Source: Mitsuokella sp. oral taxon 131 str. W9106
Lineage (GTDB): Bacteria; Bacillota; Negativicutes; Selenomonadales; Selenomonadaceae
Length of the DNA: 64,000 bases
Direction of reading: 5' to 3'
Assembly: GCF_000469545.1 (NCBI RefSeq)
Contig: NZ_KI273058.1
Span: forward strand, 305,102 to 369,101
Shown here: one piece after another, positions 51,709 to 61,998 of the stretch
How positions within the stretch are numbered: the first letter of the stretch is position 1
How the letters are laid out: each line of letters starts with the position of its first letter
The notes under the pieces: generated by a model
What the model saw: only the letters and a program-made list of their open reading frames with translations
What the model was told of the DNA's origin: nothing
Databases searched by the model: none
Position numbers and translations under genes: made by a program

Positions 51709-52053
51709 ATGGAATTTGATTGCCTGAACAAGTCGGAGACCGACGTCGCCTACCATATTCTCACGAAGGCAGGCGAGACGATGTACTACAAGGATCTCGT
51801 GACGGAAGTCATCGAGAAGAAGCGCAAGCCAGTCCAGTCGCTTTCGGCGGCGATATCAGAAGTGTACACGCTCATCAATATGGACAGCCGCTTTCAATAC
51901 GAAGGGGAAGGCCGGTGGGGACTCACGGAGTGGAACCCGCCTGAGGCCAAGCGCTCCCATTCCCGCTCCTCGTCGCGTTCTGGAAGCGCGTCAAAGACAG
52001 CAGCAAAGGCAAGCACGAACCGCAAGAAGAAGCTTGAGAGCATCCAGGAATAA
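51709..52053 (+). CDS. rpoE: RNA polymerase delta subunit-like protein
   Basis: A 114-residue protein with an N-terminal winged-helix HARE domain (SETDVAYHILTKAGETMYYK, ending GEGRWGLTEW) as in the delta subunit. The C-terminal tail is unusual: instead of the strongly acidic tail of Bacillus delta it is basic and rich in Ser, Arg, Lys and Ala (SHSRSSSRSGSASK). Position between argS and pyrG matches rpoE of Bacillus. The reversed tail charge suggests altered binding, perhaps to nucleic acid. Confidence 0.8.
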   Translation: MEFDCLNKSETDVAYHILTKAGETMYYKDLVTEVIEKKRKPVQSLSAAISEVYTLINMDSRFQYEGEGRWGLTEWNPPEAKRSHSRSSSRSGSASKTAAKASTNRKKKLESIQE

Positions 52054-53706
<1,653 letters not shown>

Positions 53707-53723
53707 AACCCAACATACGAAGG

Positions 53724-53764
53724 AAAGCGACGGGACTGCTGCATGAGCAGGAGTCCCCGCTTTT
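53724..53764 (+). terminator. Rho-independent terminator after pyrG
   Basis: An imperfect but long stem (GCGACGGGACTGCTGC against GCAGGAGTCCCCGC, with a small bulge and mismatch), 4-base loop, followed by TTTT. Confidence 0.7.
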
Positions 53765-53828
53765 CGTGCAGGCCGGAAGAAGTACGAAAAGTACGCACGA
53801 AGGTACGTACGGAGACTGGGAGAACAAG

Positions 53829-56800
53829 ATGAAGGCTTTGTTTGCGGCGATGCAGCAGGATCCTGCGATGCAGCGCTTGCAGGAATACATAGAGGGCGAG
53901 GCGGGCGAGACGCTTGCCTATGGGCTTGGCGGCACGCAGAAGCACGCCGCCTTTGCTGCGTGCTACGCAGCGCATCCGCAGACGATGGTCGTCATCGTGC
54001 ATTCACAGGAGGCGGCAGCGGACTGGTGCGAGGATCTTGCAGCGCTTCTTCCCCATGCGCACGTCGCGGCGCTGCCCGAGCTCGATGCCGTGCAGGTGCA
54101 GGCTACGGCAAAGGGCATGGAGCGTGCGGCACGGCGCATGGAGACGCTCGGGCTGCTCATGCGCACGGCACCCTCGATCGTTATCGCACACGCGGCAGCC
54201 GCCGTTCAGAAGGACATGAGCCGTGGCGAGTTCGAGCGCTTGAGCCTCGTGCTGCATATCGGCGATGAGATGGAGCGCGGCGATTTGCTCGCGCGTTTCG
54301 TACAGCTCGGCTACGAGCATGCAGACGAGGTCGAGCACGTCGGACAGTTCGCTGCGCGCGGCGGCATTCTTGATGTATTCCCCATCAATGCACGGCAGCC
54401 CGTGCGCATCGAACTCTTCGGCGATACCGTCGATTCCTTGCGGGAGTACGATCTCGGCACGAAGCGTTCCCTGCATCATATCGAGCAGGTGCGCGTCCTG
54501 CCACTCATGCGAATGGATGCCGCGCAGCGCCCGGAACTCTTTCTTTCCTACCTTTCGGGGCGCGGCCTCGTCGTATTTGACGAGCCTGCCCGCATCCGCG
54601 AGCAGATTCGGTCGATGGTGCATGAGAATCCAGACATGAAGGACGCCGTATTCTCGTGGGAGGAGCTCCTCACGGCGGCGAAGGGCAACCGCATCGCCTA
54701 CTCGGCGCTCATGCTGCAGCAGATTCCGGGGGCAGATCCCGCCCATATGGTCAGCATGACCGTGACGAGCATGACGCCGTTCCAGCGCCAGGTGGACTTG
54801 TTCGAAAGCGAGGCGAACCGCTGGGTCGCGCAGAAGCAGCGCGTCCTCGTGCTCCTTGGCAACAAGGAAAAAGCGAACCGCCTGCGTGAGTTCTTTGCGA
54901 AACGGCGCGTGCCGTCGCTCGTCGGCGGCGAGGAGGAGACGCTTCGCGAGGATGCCGTGAACGTTCGCGTCGGCACCCTGCTCACGGGCTTTGAAATGGC
55001 GGCTGCGCACCTCGTCGTCGTGACGGAACAGGACATCTTCGGCCATACGAAACGCAAGGGCGCCGCGCAGCGTCAGACGGGCGGCGCGCGCATTGCGCAC
55101 TTCCGCGATATCAAGCCCGGCGACTACGTCGTCCATGAAAGCCACGGCATCGGCAAGTACGTCGGCGTCGAGACGCTCGTCGTTGCGGGCATCCACCGCG
55201 ACTACCTTCATATCAAGTACGGCGGTGACGACAAGCTGTTCGTGCCGACCGATCAAGTTGGACTCCTGCAAAAATACATCGGCGCAGAGGGGGAAGTGCC
55301 GCGCCTCTCGCGCATGGGGGGCACGGAGTGGGTGCGCGCGAAGGCGCGCGCGAAGAAGTCGGTCGAAGATATCGCCAAGCATCTCATCGAGATCTACGCG
55401 AAGCGGCGCAAGGCGGAGGGGCATGCGTTCCCGCCCGACGACTCCAGCCAGCGCGAGTTCGAGGAAGCGTTCCCGTATCAAGAGACGGACGATCAGCTCA
55501 AGGCGATCGCCGAGATCAAGGCGGACATGGAGCAGAAGAAGCCCATGGAGCGGCTGCTCTGCGGCGATGTCGGCTTCGGCAAGACAGAGGTCGCGATCCG
55601 CGCGGCTTACAAGGCGGCGATGGACGGCAAGCAGGTCGCCGTGCTCGTGCCGACGACGGTGCTCGCACAGCAGCACTTTCAGACGTTTACGGCGCGCTTC
55701 CAGGACTTTGCGCCGCGCATTGACGTCATATGCCGCTTCCGTACGGCGAAGCAGCAGGCGGAGACGATCGAGAAAGTGCGGAAGGGGCAGATCGACATCC
55801 TCATCGGCACGCATGCCATCCTGAACCCGAAAAAGGTCGTATGGAAGGATCTCGGCCTTCTCATCGTCGATGAGGAGCAGCGCTTTGGCGTCAAGCAGAA
55901 GGACAGGATCAAGAGCCTCGCGGCAGGCATTGACGTGCTGACGCTCTCGGCGACGCCGATCCCGCGCACGCTCCACATGTCGCTCGTCGGCGCGCGCGAT
56001 ATGAGCATCATCGAGACGCCGCCCGCTGACCGCTTTCCCGTGCAGACGTATGTCGTCGAGAACAACGATACGGTCATCGCGAATGCAATCAAGCGCGAGA
56101 TACGGCGCGGCGGACAGATCTACTTCGTCTACAACCGCGTCGATACCATCGACAAGATGCGCGACCGACTGCGCTCGCTTGTGCCCGATGCGCGGATCCA
56201 GACGGCACATGGGCAGATGCCGGAGGGGATGCTGGAGCGCGTCATGATGGACTTTTACGAGGGCGATTACGACATTTTGCTCGCGACGAGCATCGTCGAG
56301 AATGGGCTCGACATCGCAAATGCGAATACGATCATCGTCTACAACGCCGACTATTTCGGCCTTTCGCAGCTCTATCAGATGCGTGGGCGCGTCGGACGCT
56401 CGCATCACATGGCATTCGCTTACTTCGTCTATCAGGCGGACAAGATCCTGACCGAGACGGCGGAAAAGCGCCTGCAGGCGATGAAGGAGTTCGCCGAGCT
56501 CGGCGCGGGCTTCAAGATCGCCATGCGCGATCTTCAGATTCGCGGTGCGGGCAACCTCCTCGGCGCACAGCAGCACGGGCATATCGCGAGCATCGGCTTC
56601 GAGATGTACTGCAAATTGCTGGAAGAGGCCGTCGCGACGCTAAAAGACGGCAAGGCGATCGAAGAGCCCGTGCCGGAGCCGCTCATCGATCTCACGGTCG
56701 AGGCGTACATCGACGGGGACTTCATCGCCGATGCCATGCACAAGATCGAGATCTATCAGCGCATCGCTGCCATCCGAACGGAGGAAGAAATATCCTCGCT

Positions 56801-57161
56801 GCTCGACGAACTCATGGATCGCTTTGGCGAGCCGACGAAGCCGGTCCTGCGCCTTCTCGATGTCGCACGCATCAAGAACATGGCGCGTGCGCTGTCCGTC
56901 CGCATGGTCAAGCAGCAGCCGCTCGCACTCGATATATGCCTGCTGGATGGCAAGCAGCTGCCCGCGCGCGCCGTTTTCGCGCTCGACCATGCCTTCGGCA
57001 GGCGCATGCGAAAGCGCAGCGATCCGGACGGCTTCCGCTTTGCGCTCGATACGCGAGGCAAGGCGGATATCGCGGGATTCGCACTGCGCGTCCTGCGGAT
57101 CGCGACGGGCGAGGAGCACGGCAGCCAGCCGAATGTGAAGGGAAAGGGAAGTGCCGTATGA
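53829..57161 (+). CDS. mfd: Transcription-repair coupling factor
   Basis: A 1110-residue SF2 translocase that removes stalled RNA polymerase and recruits UvrA. It has the UvrB-like N-terminal part, a CarD-like RNAP-interacting domain (GDYVVHESHGIGKYVG), helicase motifs CGDVGFGKTEVAIRAA (Walker A) and LLIVDEEQRFGV (DEEQ box), and a C-terminal TRCF domain. ATG 53829 is chosen; the upstream frame overlaps pyrG and its terminator. The next gene overlaps its stop. Confidence 0.96.
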   Translation: MKALFAAMQQDPAMQRLQEYIEGEAGETLAYGLGGTQKHAAFAACYAAHPQTMVVIVHSQEAAADWCEDLAALLPHAHVAALPELDAVQVQATAKGMERAARRMETLGLLMRTAPSIVIAHAAAAVQKDMSRGEFERLSLVLHIGDEMERGDLLARFVQLGYEHADEVEHVGQFAARGGILDVFPINARQPVRIELFGDTVDSLREYDLGTKRSLHHIEQVRVLPLMRMDAAQRPELFLSYLSGRGLVVFDEPARIREQIRSMVHENPDMKDAVFSWEELLTAAKGNRIAYSALMLQQIPGADPAHMVSMTVTSMTPFQRQVDLFESEANRWVAQKQRVLVLLGNKEKANRLREFFAKRRVPSLVGGEEETLREDAVNVRVGTLLTGFEMAAAHLVVVTEQDIFGHTKRKGAAQRQTGGARIAHFRDIKPGDYVVHESHGIGKYVGVETLVVAGIHRDYLHIKYGGDDKLFVPTDQVGLLQKYIGAEGEVPRLSRMGGTEWVRAKARAKKSVEDIAKHLIEIYAKRRKAEGHAFPPDDSSQREFEEAFPYQETDDQLKAIAEIKADMEQKKPMERLLCGDVGFGKTEVAIRAAYKAAMDGKQVAVLVPTTVLAQQHFQTFTARFQDFAPRIDVICRFRTAKQQAETIEKVRKGQIDILIGTHAILNPKKVVWKDLGLLIVDEEQRFGVKQKDRIKSLAAGIDVLTLSATPIPRTLHMSLVGARDMSIIETPPADRFPVQTYVVENNDTVIANAIKREIRRGGQIYFVYNRVDTIDKMRDRLRSLVPDARIQTAHGQMPEGMLERVMMDFYEGDYDILLATSIVENGLDIANANTIIVYNADYFGLSQLYQMRGRVGRSHHMAFAYFVYQADKILTETAEKRLQAMKEFAELGAGFKIAMRDLQIRGAGNLLGAQQHGHIASIGFEMYCKLLEEAVATLKDGKAIEEPVPEPLIDLTVEAYIDGDFIADAMHKIEIYQRIAAIRTEEEISSLLDELMDRFGEPTKPVLRLLDVARIKNMARALSVRMVKQQPLALDICLLDGKQLPARAVFALDHAFGRRMRKRSDPDGFRFALDTRGKADIAGFALRVLRIATGEEHGSQPNVKGKGSAV

Positions 57162-57847
57162 GGGAAATGGAAAAAGGCAACGGCGTCACCGTCGTCGGAC
57201 TCGGCCCGGGGCGAGCGGGACTCATCACACGCGAGGCGTGGCAGGCGATGGAAGAAGCCGGGCATCTCATCCTGCGCACGCGCATCCATCCGACTGTCAC
57301 CGCACTGGATGCGGCGGGCATCGGCTATGAGACGTATGACGCACGATACGAGAAGGCGACGAATTTCGAGACGCTGTACGCGGGCATCGCGGATGACCTC
57401 GCGAAGCGGGGGAAAGAGGAAGCCGTCGTCTATGCCGTGCCCGGCAGTCCGCTCGTCGCCGAGCGCACCGTCGTGCTCCTTCGCACAGCGGCGGAGCGCA
57501 TGGGCACGAAGCTTGCCATTCTTCCCGGCATGAGCTTCCTCGAAGTCCTCTGCACGCGCCTTGCGATCGATCCGATCGCGGGGCTTACGATTCTCGATGC
57601 CGAGGCGATTGGGGACATGGCGATCTCGCCCCGCCAGGCGCTCGTCGTCACACAGGCCTACGATCCCGTCATCGCCTCTGACGCGAAGCTCGCGCTCATG
57701 GCGCACTATCCGGACGACTGCGGGATCGTATTCCTCCACAACCTCGCACTTCCCGACGAATCCATCCGCCGTATCCCGCTCTACGAGCTGGATCGGCAGA
57801 AGGATATCGATCACCTCACGAGCGTGTTCGTGCCCGCACAGGAATAG
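57158..57847 (+). CDS. Tetrapyrrole methylase-domain protein (YabN N-domain, no MazG)
   Basis: A 229-residue protein with the SAM-binding start GVTVVGLGPGRAGLIT, the YAVPGSPLVAERTVVLL segment and PGMSFLEVLCTRL, as in the N-terminal half of Bacillus YabN. Bacillus YabN continues into a MazG pyrophosphohydrolase domain, but here the frame stops at 57847 and no MazG remnant follows. It overlaps the mfd stop, matching the mfd-yabN vicinity. Substrate is unknown; a role in corrin or heme chemistry cannot be assumed. Confidence 0.82.
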   Translation: MREMEKGNGVTVVGLGPGRAGLITREAWQAMEEAGHLILRTRIHPTVTALDAAGIGYETYDARYEKATNFETLYAGIADDLAKRGKEEAVVYAVPGSPLVAERTVVLLRTAAERMGTKLAILPGMSFLEVLCTRLAIDPIAGLTILDAEAIGDMAISPRQALVVTQAYDPVIASDAKLALMAHYPDDCGIVFLHNLALPDESIRRIPLYELDRQKDIDHLTSVFVPAQE

Positions 57848-57900
57848 GATGGGGAATGGACTCTTCAGGAAACAAGAACGATGCGCCGCCATGAAAAAAC

Positions 57901-57929
57901 TTGCGTTCTTTTCCCATTTCTGTTAAAGT
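57901..57929 (+). promoter_or_regulatory. Probable promoter of the HU gene
   Basis: TTGCGT (57901-57906), 17-base spacer, TAAAGT (57924-57929). The rest of the 57848-58083 gap holds no gene I can support; the leader would be about 150 bases long. Confidence 0.5.
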
Positions 57930-58083
57930 TTGAACCGTAGCTTTAGGGAAGCACGGATCCATTCAGCCACGCCATCCTGACGCATCTTTTTTGTCCGAAC
58001 TTCGGCGGAAAATCTACGCCAATCTGACGGACTTCATTTTATCCGTGATTCCTTAGGATGGAATTCGATTGGGAGGCATCACG

Positions 58084-58383
58084 ATGAATCGAACGGAACT
58101 CGTCCAAAATGTAGCGGAAAAGTCAAACTTGACGAAGAAGGATGCAGAGAAAGCAATTCATGCGTTCATGGAGTGCGTGCAGCAGGCGCTCGTCGAGGGC
58201 GACAAGGTACAGCTCATCGGCTTCGGCACGTTTGAGACGAAGAATCGCGCGGCGCGCAAAGGGCGCAATCCGCGCACGAATGAGCCGATCGAGATCGCGG
58301 CGGCGCGCTGCCCTGTGTTCAAGGCAGGAAAGGCGCTGAAGGATGCGGTGAATCCCGAAAGGGACGATATGCGTAAGCGCTAA
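58084..58383 (+). CDS. hup: HU family DNA-binding protein
   Basis: A 99-residue histone-like protein starting NRTELVQNVAEKSNLTKKDA, with the DNA-binding arm FGTFETKNRAARKGRNPRT and the conserved FKAGKALKDAV end. HU bends and compacts DNA as a dimer. ATG 58084 is seven bases from GGGAGG. It has its own promoter and terminator. An HU gene also lies near mfd/yabN in other Firmicutes. Confidence 0.95.
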   Translation: MNRTELVQNVAEKSNLTKKDAEKAIHAFMECVQQALVEGDKVQLIGFGTFETKNRAARKGRNPRTNEPIEIAAARCPVFKAGKALKDAVNPERDDMRKR

Positions 58384-58385
58384 CC

Positions 58386-58418
58386 AAAAGCCTTCTCTTC
58401 GCGGGAAGGCTTTTCCGT
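58386..58418 (+). terminator. Rho-independent terminator after HU
   Basis: Perfect 10-bp stem AAAAGCCTTC (58386-58395) / GAAGGCTTTT (58405-58414) with a 9-base loop. Confidence 0.9.
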
Positions 58419-58437
58419 TTCGAGGAAGGGGAACCGC

Positions 58438-59208
58438 ATGGACTTGGAACTGGCGGGCAAAGTGGCGCTCATCTCAGGCGGCACGTCGGGGATCGGGCTT
58501 GCGTCGGCAGCGGCGTTTCTTGCGGAGGGCGCCTGTGTCGCCTTGATGGCACGCGATACGGGGCACGGCGAGGATGCCGTGCGCGGGCTGCGCGCCGCGC
58601 ACGGAGCACCGGAGGATGTCGTCTTTTGTGCGGGAAACGTTGCGCAAAAGGACGACTGCGCACGCGTCGTGCAGGAGGTGCAATCCTACTTCGGGCATAT
58701 CGACGTGCTCGTCAACGCGGCAGGCATTTACGCGGAGGGGGCGCTTGAGGCGCTTCATGAGGAGGAGCTCGACGCTGTCCTCGCGACGAATGTCAAGGGA
58801 ACGATGCTCCTCTCGCAGGCGGCGCTTCCGCGGATCAAAGAGGTGCGCGGCAATATCGTCAACGTTGCTTCGGATGCCGGGCTGCACGGCAATTACTTTG
58901 CAGCAGCGTACTGTGCGAGCAAGGGGGCGGTCGTGCTCTTCACGCGTGCGCTCGCCCTTGAGGTGGCGTCTGCCGGCGTTCGCGTCAATGCGATTGCGCC
59001 CGGCGATGTCATGACGCCGATGACGCAGGCGCAGCTCGACGCTGCCCCCGATCCCGTGCAGGCGCTCCGCGAGATGGCAGGCGTCTACCCGCTCGGGCGA
59101 ATCGCGACGGCGGATGAGGCGGCCGCGCTTATCGTCTACCTCGCGTCGGCCCGCGCCGCCTTTATGACGGGAACGATTTGTCCTTTGGACGGCGGGCTTA
59201 CGGCATGA
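58438..59208 (+). CDS. Short-chain dehydrogenase/reductase
   Basis: A 256-residue SDR with the cofactor motif ISGGTSGIGLASA, NAAGIY, and the catalytic Ser and Tyr-x3-Lys in YCASKGAVVL; the tail GTICPLDGG is typical of the classical group. Substrate is unknown. Its end overlaps an in-frame start of the glycosyltransferase gene, so the two are likely cotranscribed and may act on the same lipid or glycan, which is inference. Confidence 0.88.
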   Translation: MDLELAGKVALISGGTSGIGLASAAAFLAEGACVALMARDTGHGEDAVRGLRAAHGAPEDVVFCAGNVAQKDDCARVVQEVQSYFGHIDVLVNAAGIYAEGALEALHEEELDAVLATNVKGTMLLSQAALPRIKEVRGNIVNVASDAGLHGNYFAAAYCASKGAVVLFTRALALEVASAGVRVNAIAPGDVMTPMTQAQLDAAPDPVQALREMAGVYPLGRIATADEAAALIVYLASARAAFMTGTICPLDGGLTA

Positions 59209-59225
59209 GCGCGAAAGGAGCGGAT

Positions 59226-60353
59226 ATGGAGCAGAAAACGAAGGCGGCGAAGCGGATTCTCATTTTGACCGCGTCGATCGGATCCGGCCATACCAAGGCA
59301 GCAGAGGCGATTGCGACGGAGCTTCGCCGTGCGCTTCCAGGAGCGGAGATCACGACGGTGGATTTCATGGCGCGCCGCATCTCGTTCCTTCATGCGCTCA
59401 TGAAAAAAGCTTACCTCGTCATGCTCGATTTCGTGCCGAATCTCTACGATGTGTTTTACAAGCTGTCGGGCGGCAAGGCAGGAGGCAAGGCGACGCAGGG
59501 CGCCTTTGCACGCGTCATGGCACCGGCGATGCGACGCCTGCTGCGCCGCTATGCGCCCAATCTCGTGCTCTGCACGCACCCATTTCCAGAGGGCGCAGCG
59601 GCGCTCGTCAAGCGCGAGGATCCGTCATTCACGCTCGCGACGGTCATGACGGACTATTCGCTCCATTCGATTTGGCTCTGTCCACACGTCGATCATTACT
59701 TTATGGCGACAGAGGCGATGCGCGAAGAAATGCGCGCGCGCGGATTTGCCGAAGCGTCGCTCCACGTCACAGGGATCCCCGTTGCGCAGGCTCTCGCCGT
59801 CGTGCCGGACTATGCGAGCGTTCGTCACGCCATGGCGATCGAGCAGGGGCAGCGCGCGATTCTCCTCATGGGCGGCGGGCTCGGGCTCGGCGGCATAGAA
59901 GAGACGGTGGAGGCGCTCGAATCCATTCCCGAGCGTCTCGCCTTGCTCGTCGTCGCCGGACGCAATGAAGCCCTCAAGGAGCGCGTACAGGACTTCGCTG
60001 ACCGATCGCATCATCAGGTGTTCGTCTGGGGCTATACGGATCGCGTCCCCGTGCTCATGCGGGCAGCAGACCTCCTCATCACGAAGCCCGGCGCGCTCAC
60101 GATGAGCGAGGCGTTCGTGCTCGGGCTCCCGATGCTCCTGCACGATCCGATCCCTGGACCTGAGACGGAAAACGCCGTCTACGCGACACGCCACAGAGCT
60201 GCCATTTGGCTCCATCCGGGAGAGGATCTTGCGGCAGCGGTGCGCAGCCTCCTTGCAGGCGGCAGCCTGCCTGCCATGGCGAATGCCGCGCAACGCTGCG
60301 GGCGTGCCGGTGCGGCCTCCGCCATCGTGCGGACGCTCTTCCCGCACGAATGA
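59226..60353 (+). CDS. GT28 glycosyltransferase, MGDG synthase/processive diacylglycerol type
   Basis: A 375-residue GT-B enzyme. It begins RILILTASIGSGHTKAAEAI, the MGDG synthase N-terminal motif, and has the nucleotide-sugar end ADLLITKPGALTMSEAFVLG followed by PGPETENA. Such enzymes add galactose or glucose to diacylglycerol to make glycolipids. ATG 59226 has AAAGGAG five bases upstream; ATG 59205 overlapping the SDR stop is the alternative. Sugar donor cannot be told from sequence. Confidence 0.87.
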   Translation: MEQKTKAAKRILILTASIGSGHTKAAEAIATELRRALPGAEITTVDFMARRISFLHALMKKAYLVMLDFVPNLYDVFYKLSGGKAGGKATQGAFARVMAPAMRRLLRRYAPNLVLCTHPFPEGAAALVKREDPSFTLATVMTDYSLHSIWLCPHVDHYFMATEAMREEMRARGFAEASLHVTGIPVAQALAVVPDYASVRHAMAIEQGQRAILLMGGGLGLGGIEETVEALESIPERLALLVVAGRNEALKERVQDFADRSHHQVFVWGYTDRVPVLMRAADLLITKPGALTMSEAFVLGLPMLLHDPIPGPETENAVYATRHRAAIWLHPGEDLAAAVRSLLAGGSLPAMANAAQRCGRAGAASAIVRTLFPHE

Positions 60354-60500
60354 ATTCTATATGCTTTTTAACCTGTTTTTAAAAGGTTTTCCCTATACAC
60401 AAATGGAATAGTTTAAATGTGCGGCTCGTCTGGATTCATTTGGAATTGCGGACGTCATGGTTTCAAGTGAGGGAATGCGCCTTGGCATGGAGGAAGAAAG

Positions 60501-60941
60501 ATGTCATTGGTTCAGTTATCGTACCGTTGCCCGACATGCGGCGGAGCGCTTCAGTTCGTCGAAGGCAAGGCAGTGGAGATTGTGGATGGAAAGATCGACA
60601 TGGACAGCACGAAGCCGCGTTATGAGTGTGAGACGTGCGGCGTTGCCTATCGCGAGCTTTTGGGTTCCAAGTATTTTGAATCATTCCCGATTCCGAAACG
60701 GGAAAAGAAACTCCTGCGCACGGGCGATATCCCACCGATGAAGCTGAAACGCGATGCAGAAGGCAAGTGCGATTGCCCGCGCTGCGGGGATCGCATGGAC
60801 TTCGTCGAGGGCCAGCCCGTCCGCATCATCGACGGCAAGCCCGACATGGAAAACGTCAAAGATCACTTCCGCTGCCCGCATTGCCACTCCGTCTTCCGCC
60901 GCATCGCAAGCACGGATTACTTCCAGTGGTCGGAAAAGTAG
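60501..60941 (+). CDS. Tandem zinc-ribbon protein of unknown function
   Basis: A 146-residue protein formed by two copies of one module. Copy 1 (about 8-53) has Cys10-x2-Cys13 and Cys43-x2-Cys46; copy 2 (about 90-135) has Cys92-x2-Cys95 and Cys125-x2-Cys128. Both carry FVEG-x2-V-x-I-x-DGK-x-DM between the knuckles. The copies are joined by a basic linker. I do not recognise a family. The 147-base gap upstream (60354-60500) has only a weak hairpin near 60371-60391. Metal binding is very likely; function unknown. Confidence 0.8.
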   Translation: MSLVQLSYRCPTCGGALQFVEGKAVEIVDGKIDMDSTKPRYECETCGVAYRELLGSKYFESFPIPKREKKLLRTGDIPPMKLKRDAEGKCDCPRCGDRMDFVEGQPVRIIDGKPDMENVKDHFRCPHCHSVFRRIASTDYFQWSEK

Positions 60942-60962
60942 CGGCAGCAGCGGGATTTCCTA

Positions 60963-60991
60963 TTGCAGATACAGGGCGTTCCCGTTACAAT
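60963..60991 (+). promoter_or_regulatory. Promoter of the DivIC-like gene
   Basis: TTGCAG (60963-60968), 17-base spacer, TACAAT (60986-60991), 36 bases before the TTG start. Confidence 0.7.
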
Positions 60992-61027
60992 ATAGGGGCG
61001 GAACAAGATTGACAGGAGGGATTGGGA

Positions 61028-61327
61028 TTGCAGCGGAAAGGACAGCACAAGCGGCGTGGATTCAGTTGGTTCACGCTGATACTTTGCGTCGTGATCGGCT
61101 ATTTCTCCGTCCTCCTCATTTTCCAGCAGACGTATTTGGGGCAGGTGCGGGATGACCGGATGGCAGCAGAGGCCCGCCTTGCTGCTGCACGGGAGGAGCA
61201 CGAACGTCTCGTCAAGGAGAAGGAAGACCTCCAAAGCCTGGATTATATCGAGAAAATCGCACGTGAGGATCTCGGCATGACGCGCAGCGGGGAGATGCCC
61301 TACAGCATAGGACACAGGCATCCGTAA
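61028..61327 (+). CDS. divIC: Septum formation initiator (DivIC/FtsB-like)
   Basis: A 99-residue bitopic protein: basic cytoplasmic tail (QRKGQHKRRG), one membrane helix (WFTLILCVVIGYFSVLLIF), and a coiled coil (EARLAAAREEHERLVKEKED) ending with REDLGMTRSGE, as in DivIC/FtsB. It would pair with FtsL in the division complex. TTG 61028 is seven bases from AGGAGGG. The location before an S1-domain gene and tilS matches divIC of Bacillus. Confidence 0.88.
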   Translation: MQRKGQHKRRGFSWFTLILCVVIGYFSVLLIFQQTYLGQVRDDRMAAEARLAAAREEHERLVKEKEDLQSLDYIEKIAREDLGMTRSGEMPYSIGHRHP

Positions 61328-61423
61328 AGCGGGCGCGAAACGCAGGCTGGCCTGGCATATCCGCAGCAGGAGTGTGGCAGGTCATTTTTGGGTTTTGGGG
61401 CGTGTGCTTCGCTCGTTTTCCAG

Positions 61424-61453
61424 TTGACACTCGAGCGCGTGCAAGCGTATAAT
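61424..61453 (+). promoter_or_regulatory. Promoter of the S1-domain gene
   Basis: Perfect TTGACA (61424-61429), 18-base spacer, perfect TATAAT (61448-61453). Confidence 0.85.
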
Positions 61454-61487
61454 ACAATAGGTATTTTCATGTAAGGGGTATATCCTT

Positions 61488-61521
61488 TCACGTACATTTT
61501 AGAGTCACGTACATTTTAGAG
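61488..61521 (+). repeat. 17-bp perfect tandem repeat in the leader of the S1-domain gene
   Basis: TCACGTACATTTTAGAG occurs at 61488-61504 and again at 61505-61521 without a gap. The second copy runs into GAGGAGGA, the ribosome binding site. It lies between the promoter and the start codon. Confidence 0.95.
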
Positions 61522-61535
61522 GAGGAAGAACGAAT

Positions 61536-61988
61536 TTGTCGATTGAAGTAGGCAGCGTCGTCGAGGGCGTCGTTACGGGCATTACGAACTTCGGCGCGTT
61601 CATCGAGCTGCCGGAGGGCAAGACGGGGCTTGTCCACATTTCCGAGGTGGCGGATGAGTATGTCAAGGATGTCCACGATTTCCTCTCGGAACGGGACAAG
61701 GTCAAAGTCAAGGTGCTGCATGTGGATGCGCGCGGCAAGATAGGGCTTTCCATCAAGCAGGCCCAGGAGAGAAAGCCGGAGGCTGCCGGTCCTGCCCCGC
61801 GTCTTTTTCACGCGCCGCGCATGGATCGCGGATCGCGTGATTCCAAAAGAGGCGGCGGGCGCTTCGGTGATCGCGGTTCGTTTGAGGACAAGCTCTCGAA
61901 GTTCATGAAGGACAGTGATGAGCGCATGGCGGATCTTCGGCGCAAGACGGACTCCAAACGCGGCGGGCGCGGCTCGCGCAGAGCATAA
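61536..61988 (+). CDS. S1 RNA-binding domain protein (YabR-like)
   Basis: A 150-residue protein with an N-terminal S1 domain (about 1-75: VEGVVTGITNFGAFIELPEG and GLVHISEVADEYV) and a disordered basic tail rich in Arg, Gly and Ser. It resembles Bacillus YabR and likely binds RNA or ribosomes. The start is TTG at 61536. A short 17-bp repeat stands in its leader. It sits between divIC and tilS as in Bacillus. Confidence 0.9.
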   Translation: MSIEVGSVVEGVVTGITNFGAFIELPEGKTGLVHISEVADEYVKDVHDFLSERDKVKVKVLHVDARGKIGLSIKQAQERKPEAAGPAPRLFHAPRMDRGSRDSKRGGGRFGDRGSFEDKLSKFMKDSDERMADLRRKTDSKRGGRGSRRA

Positions 61989-61998
61989 GGCAAATAGG

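Noticed and set aside
50130-51731. Minus-strand 533-codon frame opposite argS
   Set aside because: Antisense shadow of argS; arginine- and histidine-rich low-quality protein without domain features.
54003-56582. Long open frame of 859 codons on the minus strand opposite mfd
   Set aside because: It mirrors the GC-rich codon bias of mfd, has no recognisable domain, and lies entirely within a certain gene.
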